Shown here: positions 23,632-33,107 of the stretch, piece by piece
Layout of the letters: the number at the start of each line of letters is the position of its first letter
How positions within the stretch are numbered: the stretch's first letter is position 1
Assembly (NCBI RefSeq): GCF_001552635.1
Contig: NZ_BCRO01000046.1
Coordinates: 1-49,054 of the forward strand
Direction: 5' to 3'
DNA length: 49,054 bases
From: Actinomadura hibisca NBRC 15177
GTDB taxonomy: Bacteria > Actinomycetota > Actinomycetes > Streptosporangiales > Streptosporangiaceae
Position numbers and translations under genes: made by a program
The notes under the pieces: model-generated
Databases searched by the model: none
Told to the model about the DNA's origin: nothing
What the model saw: only the letters and a program-made list of their open reading frames with translations

Positions 23632-24942
23632 TCAACGGTCTTCCGGCCGCGCCTTCACGGGCGCGGCCTTCGTCTTTCCCGGCTGTTTCCGCGCCGGGGC
23701 GCGGAAGTCGGCCGGGCCCAGCCTGCACGTCCGGTAGCGCGGGTAGCGGGCGGTCAGCCAGGTGCGCCGCCCGTCCTCCGACAGGGCCGCGAAGCGGCGG
23801 GCCGCGCGGGTGTCGGCGATCTCGGGCGGGCGCTGCCCGAGCAGCCAGGCGTCCACCAGCGCGCGGTACTGGGCGGGCCGCCCCGTGCAGGTGGGCGCCG
23901 TCACCAGGCCGCCGGCGATCTGCTGGACGACCCGCGTCTGGTAGCCGGCCGGCAGCTCGTCGTCCAGGTGCACGGCGGCCACCCCGCCCGCCACCCCGGC
24001 CGGTTCGGCGGCGGGCCGCTGCTCGACCCGGGTGAACTCGCCGGGCGTCCCGGTCAGCCGGGTGGCCAGCGGTGTCACCGCCGCCGACAGCGTCGGCAGC
24101 GCCGCCCGCAGCGCCGGGTGCACGCACACCGTCAGCGGCCACTCGCGGCAGACGCGCGCGGTCGGCACGGCCGCCGCCGCTTCGCCGCCGGACGCCTCCA
24201 GCCGCACGGTGGCCAGGCCCGAGACCGCCAGCGCCGCCGCCAGCGGCACGATCGCCGGGGACCGCCGCGTCATCCACGCCACGTGCCCGCACACCAGCGC
24301 CGCGACCAGCCCCAGCGACCACGCGGTCTGCCATGCCAGCACCTCGGTGCGCAGCGTGGTGAACAGCTCGACGCGGCCGAGCGCGGCGGGCGGCAGCAGG
24401 CTCAGCCAGGACCCGTCCGGCGCGCGCAGCGCCGCCCACGACCCGGTCGCCGCGCCCACCAGCGGCGGGGTCGCCGGGCGCGGCACGGAGCGGCCCACCA
24501 GGTACCCGGCCACCACGTGCAGCACCAGCGCCGCCGCGCCCGACAACATCCCCAGCGGGTTCGGGCGGCCCGCCTCCAGCCGGGACATCGTCTCGAACAC
24601 GACCACCGTGGTGACGACGCCGTAGGCGACCAGCGCCGCCGCCGACAGCAGCAGCAGGTCGTGCAGCGAGCCGGTGGCGGGGGAGCGCGGGGTGAGGTCG
24701 CGCAGGTAGTCCAGCCGCCGCTCGCGCAGCGCCGCCCACGCCGACAGCGCGGCGGCGACCGGGCCCAGCGTGCGCACCGCGTCGGCCAGCGCGACCACCG
24801 AGTTGTCCCAGTAGCCGATGCCCGGCACCAGCGACAGCCAGGCGGGCACCACCCCGATCCCGGCCAGCACGGGCACCGCGACCAGTAACGCCGTTCGACG
24901 GGCGTCCAGCCGGAGCACCTGTCCGAGTTCAGCCACCAGCAC
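23632..24942 (-). CDS. Multi-pass membrane protein coupled to ABC-like ATPase, with extracytoplasmic C-terminal domain
   Basis: This 436-aa protein has about seven hydrophobic helices in residues 15-250, for example LLVAVPVLAGIGVVPAWLSL, LLLLSAAALVAYGVVTTVVVF, LVLHVVAGYLVGRSV, LGLVAALVCGHVAWM and IVPLAAALAVSGLATV. A soluble part follows, with VCREWPLTVCVHPALRAALP (paired cysteines) and a basic tail. The pattern matches ABC-2-type partner proteins of actinomycetes whose outside domain carries the CVHPA motif; the function is unknown. Its 5' end overlaps the ATPase gene by 14 bp, so the two are translationally coupled. Confidence 0.75.
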   Translation of the reverse strand: MLVAELGQVLRLDARRTALLVAVPVLAGIGVVPAWLSLVPGIGYWDNSVVALADAVRTLGPVAAALSAWAALRERRLDYLRDLTPRSPATGSLHDLLLLSAAALVAYGVVTTVVVFETMSRLEAGRPNPLGMLSGAAALVLHVVAGYLVGRSVPRPATPPLVGAATGSWAALRAPDGSWLSLLPPAALGRVELFTTLRTEVLAWQTAWSLGLVAALVCGHVAWMTRRSPAIVPLAAALAVSGLATVRLEASGGEAAAAVPTARVCREWPLTVCVHPALRAALPTLSAAVTPLATRLTGTPGEFTRVEQRPAAEPAGVAGGVAAVHLDDELPAGYQTRVVQQIAGGLVTAPTCTGRPAQYRALVDAWLLGQRPPEIADTRAARRFAALSEDGRRTWLTARYPRYRTCRLGPADFRAPARKQPGKTKAAPVKARPEDR

Positions 24943-25777
24943 TGCTTCCGGCCGCCAGCAGTTCCAGGCCCGCGCTCATGCGCGCGCGCAGGGGGCGGAG
25001 CCGTTGGATGACGGCGGACCGTTCAGGGGCGGGTCGTTCAGCGTCGGACCGTTCCGATGCGGGCCGGACGGGCGACGCGGCGGGACGGCGGGCCTGCGCG
25101 GCGGCGGCCCGGTCCTGCGCCGGGGCGTGCTCGGGCAGCTCGGTCAGCCTGCCCCGGTCCAGCGTGAACAGGCGGTCGCACCAGCCCGCGAGCGCCTCGT
25201 CGGTGTCGGCCACCACGACGGCGGGCGCCATGGTGCGGACCACCGGCACCAGCTCGGCGGCCGCGGCGGGGTGCGCGGCCAGCTCGCCGAACGGGTCGTC
25301 CAGCAGCACCAGCTCCGGCTCGTGCACGCAGGTCGCCGCCAGCCCGGCGCGCAACCGCACGTCCGGCGGCAGCAGCGCCAGCTCGATAGCGGCGGCCTCG
25401 GTCAGGTCGAACCGTTTCAGCACCTCCCGCACCTGCGGTTCGCGGACCCTTTTGTAGTACGCCGCATAGCGGACGAACTCGCCCGCCGTCATGTTCTCCG
25501 CCCAGGAGAATTTCCCCGGCAGATAACCGATCCGCGCGCGTACGGCGCGCAGCCCGGTGGAATTCCCGACGTCATGGCCGAGAATCTCAAGCGCGCCGGT
25601 TTGTGGCCGGCGCAAGGTCGCGAACGTGGCAAGCAGAGTGGACTTTCCGGCCCCAGGTTGACCGGCCAGGCCGACCACGCCTTCGGTGATCCCGAAGGCC
25701 ACCGGGCGCAGGAGCCACCGCCCCCCGCGGCGGACCCCCATCCCTCTGGCCACGATCGCGGAATGGTCCGCGATCAT
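24929..25777 (-). CDS. ABC transporter ATP-binding protein homologue, catalytically degenerate
   Basis: This 282-aa protein has the ABC ATPase fold. Walker A is intact (GQPGAGKST, residues 39-47). The other motifs are not: the Q-loop reads IGYLPGKF (Gln replaced by Gly88), the signature segment is LPPDVRLRAGLA instead of LSGGQ-type, Walker B ends LLDDP with Asp161 in place of the catalytic Glu, and the switch His is Asp193 (ADTDEAL). The C-terminal 60 residues form an Ala/Arg/Glu-rich tail. ATP binding is plausible, but normal hydrolysis is doubtful. The start ATG has GGGGGG 7 nt upstream. It partners with the downstream membrane protein. Confidence 0.82.
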   Translation of the reverse strand: MIADHSAIVARGMGVRRGGRWLLRPVAFGITEGVVGLAGQPGAGKSTLLATFATLRRPQTGALEILGHDVGNSTGLRAVRARIGYLPGKFSWAENMTAGEFVRYAAYYKRVREPQVREVLKRFDLTEAAAIELALLPPDVRLRAGLAATCVHEPELVLLDDPFGELAAHPAAAAELVPVVRTMAPAVVVADTDEALAGWCDRLFTLDRGRLTELPEHAPAQDRAAAAQARRPAASPVRPASERSDAERPAPERSAVIQRLRPLRARMSAGLELLAAGSSAGG

Positions 25778-26180
25778 TTGTTACCCCCCGTTATTCGCCT
25801 GAGATCGCGCCGGTCATGAGTACCGGGCCGGTGGCTTTTCCCCGCCACGCGCCGCCCGTCCGCCCGGCCGGGTCTCCCTGCGGAGATCCGGCGTCGTCCC
25901 TCTTTGTCGTCGCGTCAGGCATCGACCTCGTGACTATAACCAGCCTTGGTGTTCGCTGTCAGCCCGCTTTTGCCGTTGTCCGGGAAGGCGCGATTCTTTG
26001 CCTCACCGAAAGGGAGGGAATTCACGGGTTGTGCCGCTCTGTCCGTCCGGTCCGCGACTCCGCCTCCCCTGCGCGCGCGAGGCGGACGCGCGAAGTACGC
26101 CGTCGGGCCGCCTCCCGGTGCCGCTCCGCTCCCAGCGGACGCGCGCACGGGCGAGGGGGACGATGAGGCAGGATGGAGCC
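25778..26180. other. 403-bp gene-free divergent region
   Basis: This region lies between the ABC-like gene and the thioredoxin-TPR gene and is less GC-rich than its surroundings, especially 25900-26030. It has the ABC gene's ribosome site on the left and a CAGGAT -10-like box (26169-26174) six bases before ATG 26181 on the right. Open frames across it lack coding character. I see no repeat or RNA family in it. Confidence 0.5.
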
Positions 26181-27143
26181 ATGTCTTCTCGGGACTTTTC
26201 GTTGCACGGGGCCATCGACCTGGGAGCCCGCCAGGCGGCCGCTAAGAAGCAGCAGGAACGCCAGGCGCGGGCGCAGTCCGGCGGGCCGCCCGCCGCCGCC
26301 GCGGGCGCGGCCGGGCCCGCCGTCATGGACGTCACCGACCAGACCTTCGGCACCGAGGTCGTGGAGCGGTCGAAGACGGTGCCGGTGCTGGTCGACTTCT
26401 GGGCCGACTGGTGCGGCCCGTGCAAGCAGCTCGGCCCGATCCTGGAGAAGCTGGCCGCCGAGGCGGCGGGCAAGTGGGTGCTGGCCAAGGTCGACATCGA
26501 GGCCAACCCGCAGCTCAACGCCTACATGCAGCAGATGGGCGTGCGCGGCATCCCGTTCGTGGCGGTCGTGGTGGCCGGCCAGCTGCTGCCGTTCCTGAAC
26601 GGCGCGGCGCCCGAGCCGCAGATCCGCGACGCCATCGACCAGCTCTTCGACGCGCTGCGCAAGGAGGGCATCCTGCCCGAGGGCTTCGACGACGCCCCCG
26701 TCGCCGAGCCCGGCGAGCCGCAGCCCACCGCCGACCCGGTGTACGCCGCGGCCGAGGACGCGCTGCGCGCCGGTGACCTCGACGGCGCCCGGACCGCCTT
26801 CCAGGCCGTGCTCGACGCCGACCCGGCCGACGCCCACGCCAAGGTGAGCCTCGCGCGCATCGACCTGGCCCTGCGCGTGCGCGCGATCGACGCCGAGCGG
26901 GTGCTCACCGAGGCCGAGGAGCGCCCCTTGGACGTGCCGCTCCAGATCCAGGCCGCCGACGTGGAGATGGTCTCCGACTACGTGGACCACGCCTTCGACC
27001 GGCTGCTGAAGGCCGTGCGCGGCACCGCCGGCGACGACCGCGACGCCGCGCGCAAGCACCTGCTCGCGCTGTTCGAGGCGCTGCCCGCCGACGACCCGCG
27101 CGTCGGCAAAGCCCGCCGCTCGCTCCAGTCAGCTCTGTTCTAG
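26181..27143 (+). CDS. Thioredoxin-TPR co-chaperone (CnoX/YbbN-like)
   Basis: This 320-aa protein has an Ala/Gln-rich N-terminal arm (residues 1-48) and a thioredoxin domain (about 49-165) with the active site WCGPC (Cys78/Cys81) and cis-Pro in RGIPFVAVV. A C-terminal TPR-like helical region (AEDALRAGDLDGARTAFQAVLDADPADAHAKVSLARIDLALR) follows. E. coli CnoX/YbbN combines the same modules as a redox-regulated holdase working with GroEL, but it lacks the CGPC motif; actinobacterial proteins commonly keep it. The CAGGAT box six bases before ATG 26181 supports this start over an in-frame ATG at 26163. Confidence 0.88.
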   Translation: MSSRDFSLHGAIDLGARQAAAKKQQERQARAQSGGPPAAAAGAAGPAVMDVTDQTFGTEVVERSKTVPVLVDFWADWCGPCKQLGPILEKLAAEAAGKWVLAKVDIEANPQLNAYMQQMGVRGIPFVAVVVAGQLLPFLNGAAPEPQIRDAIDQLFDALRKEGILPEGFDDAPVAEPGEPQPTADPVYAAAEDALRAGDLDGARTAFQAVLDADPADAHAKVSLARIDLALRVRAIDAERVLTEAEERPLDVPLQIQAADVEMVSDYVDHAFDRLLKAVRGTAGDDRDAARKHLLALFEALPADDPRVGKARRSLQSALF

Positions 27144-27233
27144 CCGCCCTGTTCTAGTCCATCCGCCCCGTGAAGGCCGCTGCGAGATCGTCCCCGATCC
27201 GGGGGCGGTCTCGCGGTCGTTATGTCGCAAAAC

Positions 27234-27246
27234 GGGCATCATGCCC
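27234..27246. promoter_or_regulatory. GGGCAT-C-ATGCCC palindrome over -10 region
   Basis: This perfect 6-bp inverted repeat with a single central base overlaps the CATCAT -10-like box (27237-27242), six bases before ATG 27249. It could be a small operator. Confidence 0.35.
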
Positions 27247-27248
27247 GC

Positions 27249-27887
27249 ATGAGCGCTCGCGTCGTGACGATCTCGGCCACGTTCGGCGCGGGCGGCGCCG
27301 TGCTCGGCCCCGCCGTCGCCGCACGGCTCGGCCTGCCGTTCGTGGACCGGGCGATCCCCGTGGCGGTCGCGGCCGAGATCGGTTGCTCGCTGGAGGAGGC
27401 CCTCGCCCACGACGGCCGCGCCGAGAGCGGGCTCGGCCGCGTCCTGGCGGGCGCGGCGCGGCTGCCCGGCGTCAGCTTCGGCGGCATGGACGTGCACGTG
27501 CCCGACCAGGTGATCGTGCCCGAGGAGGAGTTCGTCGCCCGCACCGAGCAGATCATCGCCCGCACCGCCGACGCGGGCGGCGGGGTGCTGCTCGGCCGGG
27601 CCGCCGCGCTGGTGCTGGCCGACCGCGGCGACGCGCTGCACGTGCGGCTGGACGGCCCGCGCGCGCGGCGTCTGGAACGTGCCGCCGCGACGGGCCCGGA
27701 CGGGACGCCCCAGCGGGAGGTTGAGCGTATGCTCGATGCCAACGACCGCGCCCGCGCGGCCTACGTGAAGCATTTCTACGGGGCCGATCCCGCCGATCCC
27801 CGGCTCTACCACCTCGTGATCGACACCACCCGGGTGCCCGAGCCCGCCGCCGTGGAGATCATCGTGACCGCGGCGCGCGCGGTCTGA
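27249..27887 (+). CDS. Cytidylate kinase-like family protein
   Basis: This 212-aa protein shows the cytidylate-kinase-like pattern: VVTISATFGAGGAVLGPAVAARLGLPFVDRAIP at the N-terminus (a glycine-rich loop replacing a classical Walker A), GGGVLLGRAAALVLADRGDALHVRLDGP in the middle, then RRLERA, ANDRARAAYVKHFYGADPADPRLYHLVIDT. Members of PF13189 are predicted nucleoside or nucleotide kinases without a confirmed substrate. The start follows a CATCAT box by 6 nt; an in-frame ATG at 27222 is the alternative. Confidence 0.85.
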   Translation: MSARVVTISATFGAGGAVLGPAVAARLGLPFVDRAIPVAVAAEIGCSLEEALAHDGRAESGLGRVLAGAARLPGVSFGGMDVHVPDQVIVPEEEFVARTEQIIARTADAGGGVLLGRAAALVLADRGDALHVRLDGPRARRLERAAATGPDGTPQREVERMLDANDRARAAYVKHFYGADPADPRLYHLVIDTTRVPEPAAVEIIVTAARAV

Positions 27888-27982
27888 GCCGCCGCGGAGC
27901 CGGGCCACGGTCCCCGGCGCACCGCTCCCGCGTGGGACGATGCGGGCGGTACAAGGACGTACCCGGGAAGAAGGAGCAAGTC

Positions 27983-29386
<1,404 letters not shown>

Positions 29387-29393
29387 GGCCGGG

Positions 29394-29993
29394 TCACAGG
29401 CGGCGGGTCGGGGAGCACCAGTCTCCCCGGCCGCTGCCGGGCCAGAGCCAGCCCCAGAACAGCAGCACCGCGCCGCCGGCGAGGCCGCCGAGGGCGGTGA
29501 GGACGCGCAGGGAGCCGTCGGTGCCGGGGCCGGTGTGGGGCAACTTGTCGGGCGTCCCGCCGCCGTGGGCGCCGCCTGCGTCGTTTTCGCCCCCGCCGTC
29601 CTTGCTGGCGCCGTCACTTCCGCCGCCCGTGCCGCCGCCTTCGTCCTCCCCGGACTCCTCGTCCGGCGCGGTGGAGCTGTCGCAGTCGGCGGTCCGCACG
29701 ACCGACGCGATCGTGCGGCCCTCCGAGCGCACCACCACGCGCGTGCGCTCGTCCTCGCGGAGCTGCGCCAGCCCGTTGATCACCTTGTCGGCCTGGACCC
29801 GCTCGGTGCGGATCTCCCGGTCGTTCTGGAGCAGCGTGTACGTGCGCGCCCGCCCGGTGTCGTTGACGACGGTGACCGCCACCTGCCGCTGCGGGCAGCG
29901 CACCTCGCCGACCGTCGCCGACAACCCGGCGGGCGACGGCGTGGGCGTCGCAGCCCCGAGCGCGGCGGACGCCGCCAGCGCGAGCAACAGCAC
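29394..29993 (-). CDS. LPXTG cell-wall-anchored protein (paralogue A)
   Basis: This protein is about 199 aa if it starts at GTG 29993, which has GGGGG 7 nt upstream; the start is uncertain because the frame extends to a TTG at 30068 inside a terminator. A signal-type hydrophobic stretch (LLLALAASAALG) leads to a domain with SATVGEVRCPQRQVAVTVVN, then LREDERTRVVVRSEG and TADC. A Gly/Asp/Glu-rich linker and a C-terminal sorting signal follow: LPHTG, the hydrophobic helix LTALGGLAGGAVLLFWGWLW and a basic end. Sortases cleave LPXTG between Thr and Gly. It is paralogous to the upstream gene. No sortase gene is in the window. Confidence 0.78.
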   Translation of the reverse strand: MLLLALAASAALGAATPTPSPAGLSATVGEVRCPQRQVAVTVVNDTGRARTYTLLQNDREIRTERVQADKVINGLAQLREDERTRVVVRSEGRTIASVVRTADCDSSTAPDEESGEDEGGGTGGGSDGASKDGGGENDAGGAHGGGTPDKLPHTGPGTDGSLRVLTALGGLAGGAVLLFWGWLWPGSGRGDWCSPTRRL

Positions 29994-30067
29994 GGATTGA
30001 CCCCCGAAGTAGGACGGAAAGGCCGTCTCACCGGTTTCCTGACCCTTCAGGGGGCAACCGAACACCA

Positions 30068-30107
30068 AGGGCCGGTCGAGAAACGCACGGGTTCCCCGAC
30101 CGGCCCT
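30068..30107 (-). terminator. Hairpin between the two LPXTG genes
   Basis: AGGGCCGGTCG (30068-30078) and CGACCGGCCCT (30097-30107) form a perfect 11-bp stem with an 18-nt loop, starting 9 nt after the upstream gene. On the minus strand the sequence beyond it is T-rich (ttggtgttcggttg), so this is a plausible intrinsic terminator. Confidence 0.6.
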
Positions 30108-30116
30108 GGACGCTCG

Positions 30117-30857
30117 TCACTCGCCGCCGCGCTTGCCCGCGGTCAGCGTCTTGTCCCGGCGGCGCGGCCAGATCCCGCCGTACCAGAAGATGATCAGGCC
30201 GGTGACCATGGCGGCGGCGCCGGTGGCGGTCCGCGCCCACAACACCGTGTCGTCGGCGCCGGTGTGCGGCAGCTCGTCGCGCGGCGTCCGGCTCGGCGCC
30301 GGGGTGGCCTTCTTCTTGCAGTTGGCCGTCCGGTACTGGGTGCGCAGCGGCTCGTTCTTCCAGGTCACCTGGATCTGGGTGCGCCGGTCCTCGCGCAGCG
30401 TGACGGTGGTGGACCGGGTCGCGCCCGCCGCGACCCGGCTCGGCACCGACGCCGAGCCGTCGTCGCGCACGATGGCGAAGTCCTCGGCCTGCGACCCGGA
30501 GTTGCGCACGGTGATCTCGACCGTGCGGGCGGGGCAGAGCACGTTCCCGACCGTCACCGACAGCGGCTGCACCGGCTGCGGGGGCCGGGTGGTGGTCCGC
30601 GTCGGCGCGGGCGTCGGCGGCTTGGTGGTCGCGCTGGGCGACGGCGAGCGCGTCGGCGGCGCGGTGGTGCGCGTCGGGGCGGGCGAGGACCGTCCCGTGC
30701 TGCCCGACGGCGACGGTGACGGCGTCGGCGCGGACGTGGTGGCGGTCGGTGCGCCGGAGGCGCGAGACTCACCGGTCGCCTTCATCAGGGCGGGGATCGC
30801 GATCAGCGCCCCGATGACGAAGAACACGGCGGCGATGACGACCCTGGGCAACTGCAT
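30117..30857 (-). CDS. LPXTG cell-wall-anchored protein (paralogue B)
   Basis: This 246-aa protein has an N-terminal hydrophobic anchor or signal (VVIAAVFFVIGALIAIPAL). A Ser/Thr/Pro linker (about residues 30-95) probably spans the wall and may be glycosylated. A small domain has the same frame as paralogue A (LSVTVGNVLCPARTVEITVRN...LREDRRTQIQV...TANC), including the two cysteines. The sorting signal is ELPHTGADD, the helix TGAAAMVTGLIIFWYGGIWP and RRRDK. GGGGAGG precedes the ATG. It probably arose with paralogue A by tandem duplication. Confidence 0.82.
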   Translation of the reverse strand: MQLPRVVIAAVFFVIGALIAIPALMKATGESRASGAPTATTSAPTPSPSPSGSTGRSSPAPTRTTAPPTRSPSPSATTKPPTPAPTRTTTRPPQPVQPLSVTVGNVLCPARTVEITVRNSGSQAEDFAIVRDDGSASVPSRVAAGATRSTTVTLREDRRTQIQVTWKNEPLRTQYRTANCKKKATPAPSRTPRDELPHTGADDTVLWARTATGAAAMVTGLIIFWYGGIWPRRRDKTLTAGKRGGE

Positions 30858-31027
30858 CGCGTCCTCCCCGGCCCGCCGGCGCGCGTTGGGGGGCGCGCGC
30901 CGTCCGGGCGGCCGATGGTCCTAGATCATTCTTAACCTAGGTCCGTCTTGTGCCGATATCCCCAGCGATAGGAATGCGTAACAGGCTAACGAGCGGGGGG
31001 ACGTGCCGCCGGAGGTCCGCGCAACGC

Positions 31028-31615
31028 ATGATGGAGACCATGGAAGACGGCATCAGGGTCGGGCTGCTGCTGGTGGCGACCCCGCAGCTCGACGACCCCA
31101 ACTTCAGACGCAGCGTCGTCCTGGTGGTCGAGCATGACCACGACGGCGGCACGCTCGGGGTTGTCCTCAACCGGCCGACCGAGGTCCCGGTGGACCGGGT
31201 GCTGCCCCCGTGGGCCGAGCTGGCGACCGGCCCGCCGGTCGTCTTCCAGGGCGGACCGGTGGCCCTGGACAACGCGCTCGCCCTGGCCCGCCTGCCCGGT
31301 GAGGACGAGCCGCTGGGCTGGCGCGCCCTGGACGGCGGCTCGGAGGTGGCCCGGGTCGGCCTGGTCGACCTGGACGCCCCGCCCGCCCTGCTGGCCCCCG
31401 AACTGCTCCAGCTGCGCGTGTTCGCCGGCTACGCGGGCTGGTCGGCCGGGCAGCTGCGCGCCGAGATCGAGGACGGCTCCTGGTACCTGGTGCCCGCCGA
31501 GGCCGGCGACGTGTTCGCCGGCGACCCCGAGCGCCTGTGGCAGGAGGTGCTGCGCCGCCAGGGCGGCGACCTGGCCTTCGTCTCGACTTTCCCCGACGAC
31601 CCCACGCTGAACTAA
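31028..31615 (+). CDS. YqgE/AlgH family protein
   Basis: This protein is about 195 aa (ATGs at 31028, 31031 and 31040 are all possible; GGAGG lies 11 nt before the first). The YqgE/AlgH pattern is clear: GLLLVATPQLDDPNFRRSVVLVVEHDHDGGTLGVVLNRP, VVFQGGPV, FAGYAGWSAGQLRAEIEDGSWYLV and the C-terminal WQEVLRRQGGDLAFVSTFPDDPTLN. The family is nearly universal, small and of undefined biochemical role. It is divergent from the LPXTG genes. Confidence 0.92.
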   Translation: MMETMEDGIRVGLLLVATPQLDDPNFRRSVVLVVEHDHDGGTLGVVLNRPTEVPVDRVLPPWAELATGPPVVFQGGPVALDNALALARLPGEDEPLGWRALDGGSEVARVGLVDLDAPPALLAPELLQLRVFAGYAGWSAGQLRAEIEDGSWYLVPAEAGDVFAGDPERLWQEVLRRQGGDLAFVSTFPDDPTLN

Positions 31616-31677
31616 GGGAGCGGGGAGGCAGGCGGATGATTGTGGGGCATTCGCCAGCGCGTTCGACTCTCATCACC

Positions 31678-31683
31678 TAACGT
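31678..31683 (+). promoter_or_regulatory. -10 box TAACGT before tnpB remnant
   Basis: TAACGT lies seven bases before ATG 31691, indicating a leaderless start like many neighbours. Confidence 0.35.
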
Positions 31684-31690
31684 GGTGGCC

Positions 31691-32585
31691 ATGTCACACG
31701 TGACGGCATTCCGGTTCACTCTTGCGCCGACCCCGGCGCAAGAGGCGTTGCTGCGTACTGCCGGGGGCGCCGCGCGCCTGACTTACAACACCTTGCTCGC
31801 GCTCGTGAAAGAGCGCTTGGACGAGCACCATGAAGATCCGGACGTGCGGGTGCCGTGGTCGGCGTTCGATCTGATCAACGCTGCCAACCATTGGAAGCGC
31901 ACCGCGTTGGTGCAGGCGATCGACCCGGCCACCGGTCAGCCCTGGCATCGAATGATCCCGGCGCTGGTCCTGGAGGAGGCCGCCGTGGATCTGGCTCACG
32001 CTCTCGCCGCGTTCACCGCCTCCCGCGCCGGTCGTCGCGGCGGCTCCAGGGTGTGCTTCCCCCGCTTCAAGAAGAAGCACGCCACGCCTTACAGCTTCCG
32101 TGTTCGGAACCGGAACGGCTGTGTCGTCGTGGGCGTTCCGGGACACCCACGTTCATTGCGGTTGCCCAAGTTGGGCGTGTTCAGCGTTCGTGAAGACACC
32201 CGCAAGCTGCGTCGGATGTTGCGTCCCGGCCCGGCGGAGGCGGCACGGGCGAGGATCTGCGCGGTGACCGTGCGGCGACGTCGCGACAGGTGGGTCGCGG
32301 TGGTGACCGTGCGGGCCGCCGACCTGCACCCGTCCGTCCGGCATCCCGAAACCACCGAGGGGCCGGCCGGATGGACCGGAGTGGACATGGGCCTGGTCGA
32401 CCTGGTCGTGGCCGCCGACGAGCACGGCGTCGAGCAGACCCGTGCCCCTGTGCAGCGCGCGCGGCCTGACCCTGGATCGAGACCTGAACGCCGCCGTCAA
32501 CCTCGCCTGTTATGGGCGCGACCTCGAACGTCTGGGCCGAGGCCCCAGCCCAGACCCCGGACCCGCAAGCAGCAGGCCGGGATAA
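31691..32585 (+). pseudogene. TnpB (IS200/IS605-type OrfB) remnant with internal deletion and frameshift
   Basis: The first 235 or so codons match TnpB: FRFTLAPTPAQEALLRTAGGAARLTYN, the PRFKKK loop (VCFPRFKKKHA), and RuvC-I with the catalytic Asp in GVDMGLVDLVVAADEHG. Right after this the frame becomes nonsense. In the +1 frame from about 32445 the 3' end of the same gene appears: PLCSARGLTLDRDLNAAVNL, which is RuvC-III with half a zinc knuckle, and it stops at 32583-32585. RuvC-II and the first CxxC are missing, about 100 codons by family comparison. The residual second CxxC has Arg for Cys. There is no TnpA. The element is dead as a nuclease. Confidence 0.82.
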
Positions 32586-32729
32586 CAACGCCTGACCGTG
32601 GCCCCGGGCACGTCACCGGCACCGCCCCTTAGCGGATGGACGCCGCCGTGGCCCGGAGCCGACACGGCAGGAACCCCTGTCACCACTCCGAGACCGGAGG
32701 CGGGGACGGTGGGATCTCCGAGAAGGAGG

Positions 32730-32764
32730 CTGTCCGTCAAGCCCCAGGGAGGGCCCAAGGACAG
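32730..32764. repeat. Hairpin at possible right end of the tnpB element
   Basis: CTGTCC (32730-32735) pairs with GGACAG (32759-32764), and inside it GCCC (32741-32744) pairs with GGGC (32751-32754). It lies 145 nt after the remnant and just before the DUF3039 promoter. It could be an IS end or a terminator; I cannot tell which. Confidence 0.35.
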
Positions 32765-32768
32765 GTTG

Positions 32769-32774
32769 TAAGGT
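32769..32774 (+). promoter_or_regulatory. -10 box TAAGGT of DUF3039 gene
   Basis: TAAGGT followed by six bases and the GTG start at 32781 indicates a leaderless mRNA. Confidence 0.5.
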
Positions 32775-32780
32775 GTTGAC

Positions 32781-33050
32781 GTGAGCACGAAGATCCTTCC
32801 CGACGGCGATCTCCAGCAGGACACTCGCCCGGACCTGTCGCACGGCGACGGCGACCACGAGCGGTTCGCCCACTACGTCAAGAAGGCCAAGATCACCGAG
32901 AGCGCGGTGACCGGCACGCCGGTGGTGGCGCTGTGCGGCAAGATCTGGGTGCCCAACCGCGATCCCAAGAAGTACCCGGTGTGCCCGGAGTGCAAGGAGA
33001 TCTACGAGGGCATGAAGAAGGGCGGCGACGGGGACGGCGACAAGAAGTAG
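32781..33050 (+). CDS. DUF3039-domain protein
   Basis: This 89-aa protein starts with GTG. The DUF3039 pattern is complete: HGDGDHERFAHYVKKAKITESAVTGTPVVALCGKIWVPNRDPKKYPVCPECKEIYEGM. Cys in VALCG and CPEC could bind zinc. The family is restricted to Actinobacteria and is usually encoded next to the helicase found at 34252 (from memory of Streptomyces and mycobacterial maps). The function is unknown; the zinc motif and synteny suggest nucleic-acid metabolism. A metalloprotease gene separates the pair here. Confidence 0.9.
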   Translation: MSTKILPDGDLQQDTRPDLSHGDGDHERFAHYVKKAKITESAVTGTPVVALCGKIWVPNRDPKKYPVCPECKEIYEGMKKGGDGDGDKK

Positions 33051-33107
33051 CGCCGCCCTCCCGGCCGGGCGCGTGCCGCGCGGGCCGAAGCCGGGCCGAA
33101 CCTTGAG

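Noticed and set aside
24929..25777. Ordinary ABC exporter ATPase
   Set aside because: Four of the conserved catalytic motifs are replaced, so the routine functional label is not supported.
29994..30068. Longer start (TTG at 30068) for LPXTG paralogue A
   Set aside because: That codon lies inside the terminator hairpin of the upstream gene, and the extra 25 residues precede the hydrophobic signal without positive charges of the usual kind.
32586..32780. Functional omega-RNA of TnpB
   Set aside because: Only position suggests it. The nuclease is broken and I cannot identify a scaffold fold by eye, so it is not listed as ncRNA.
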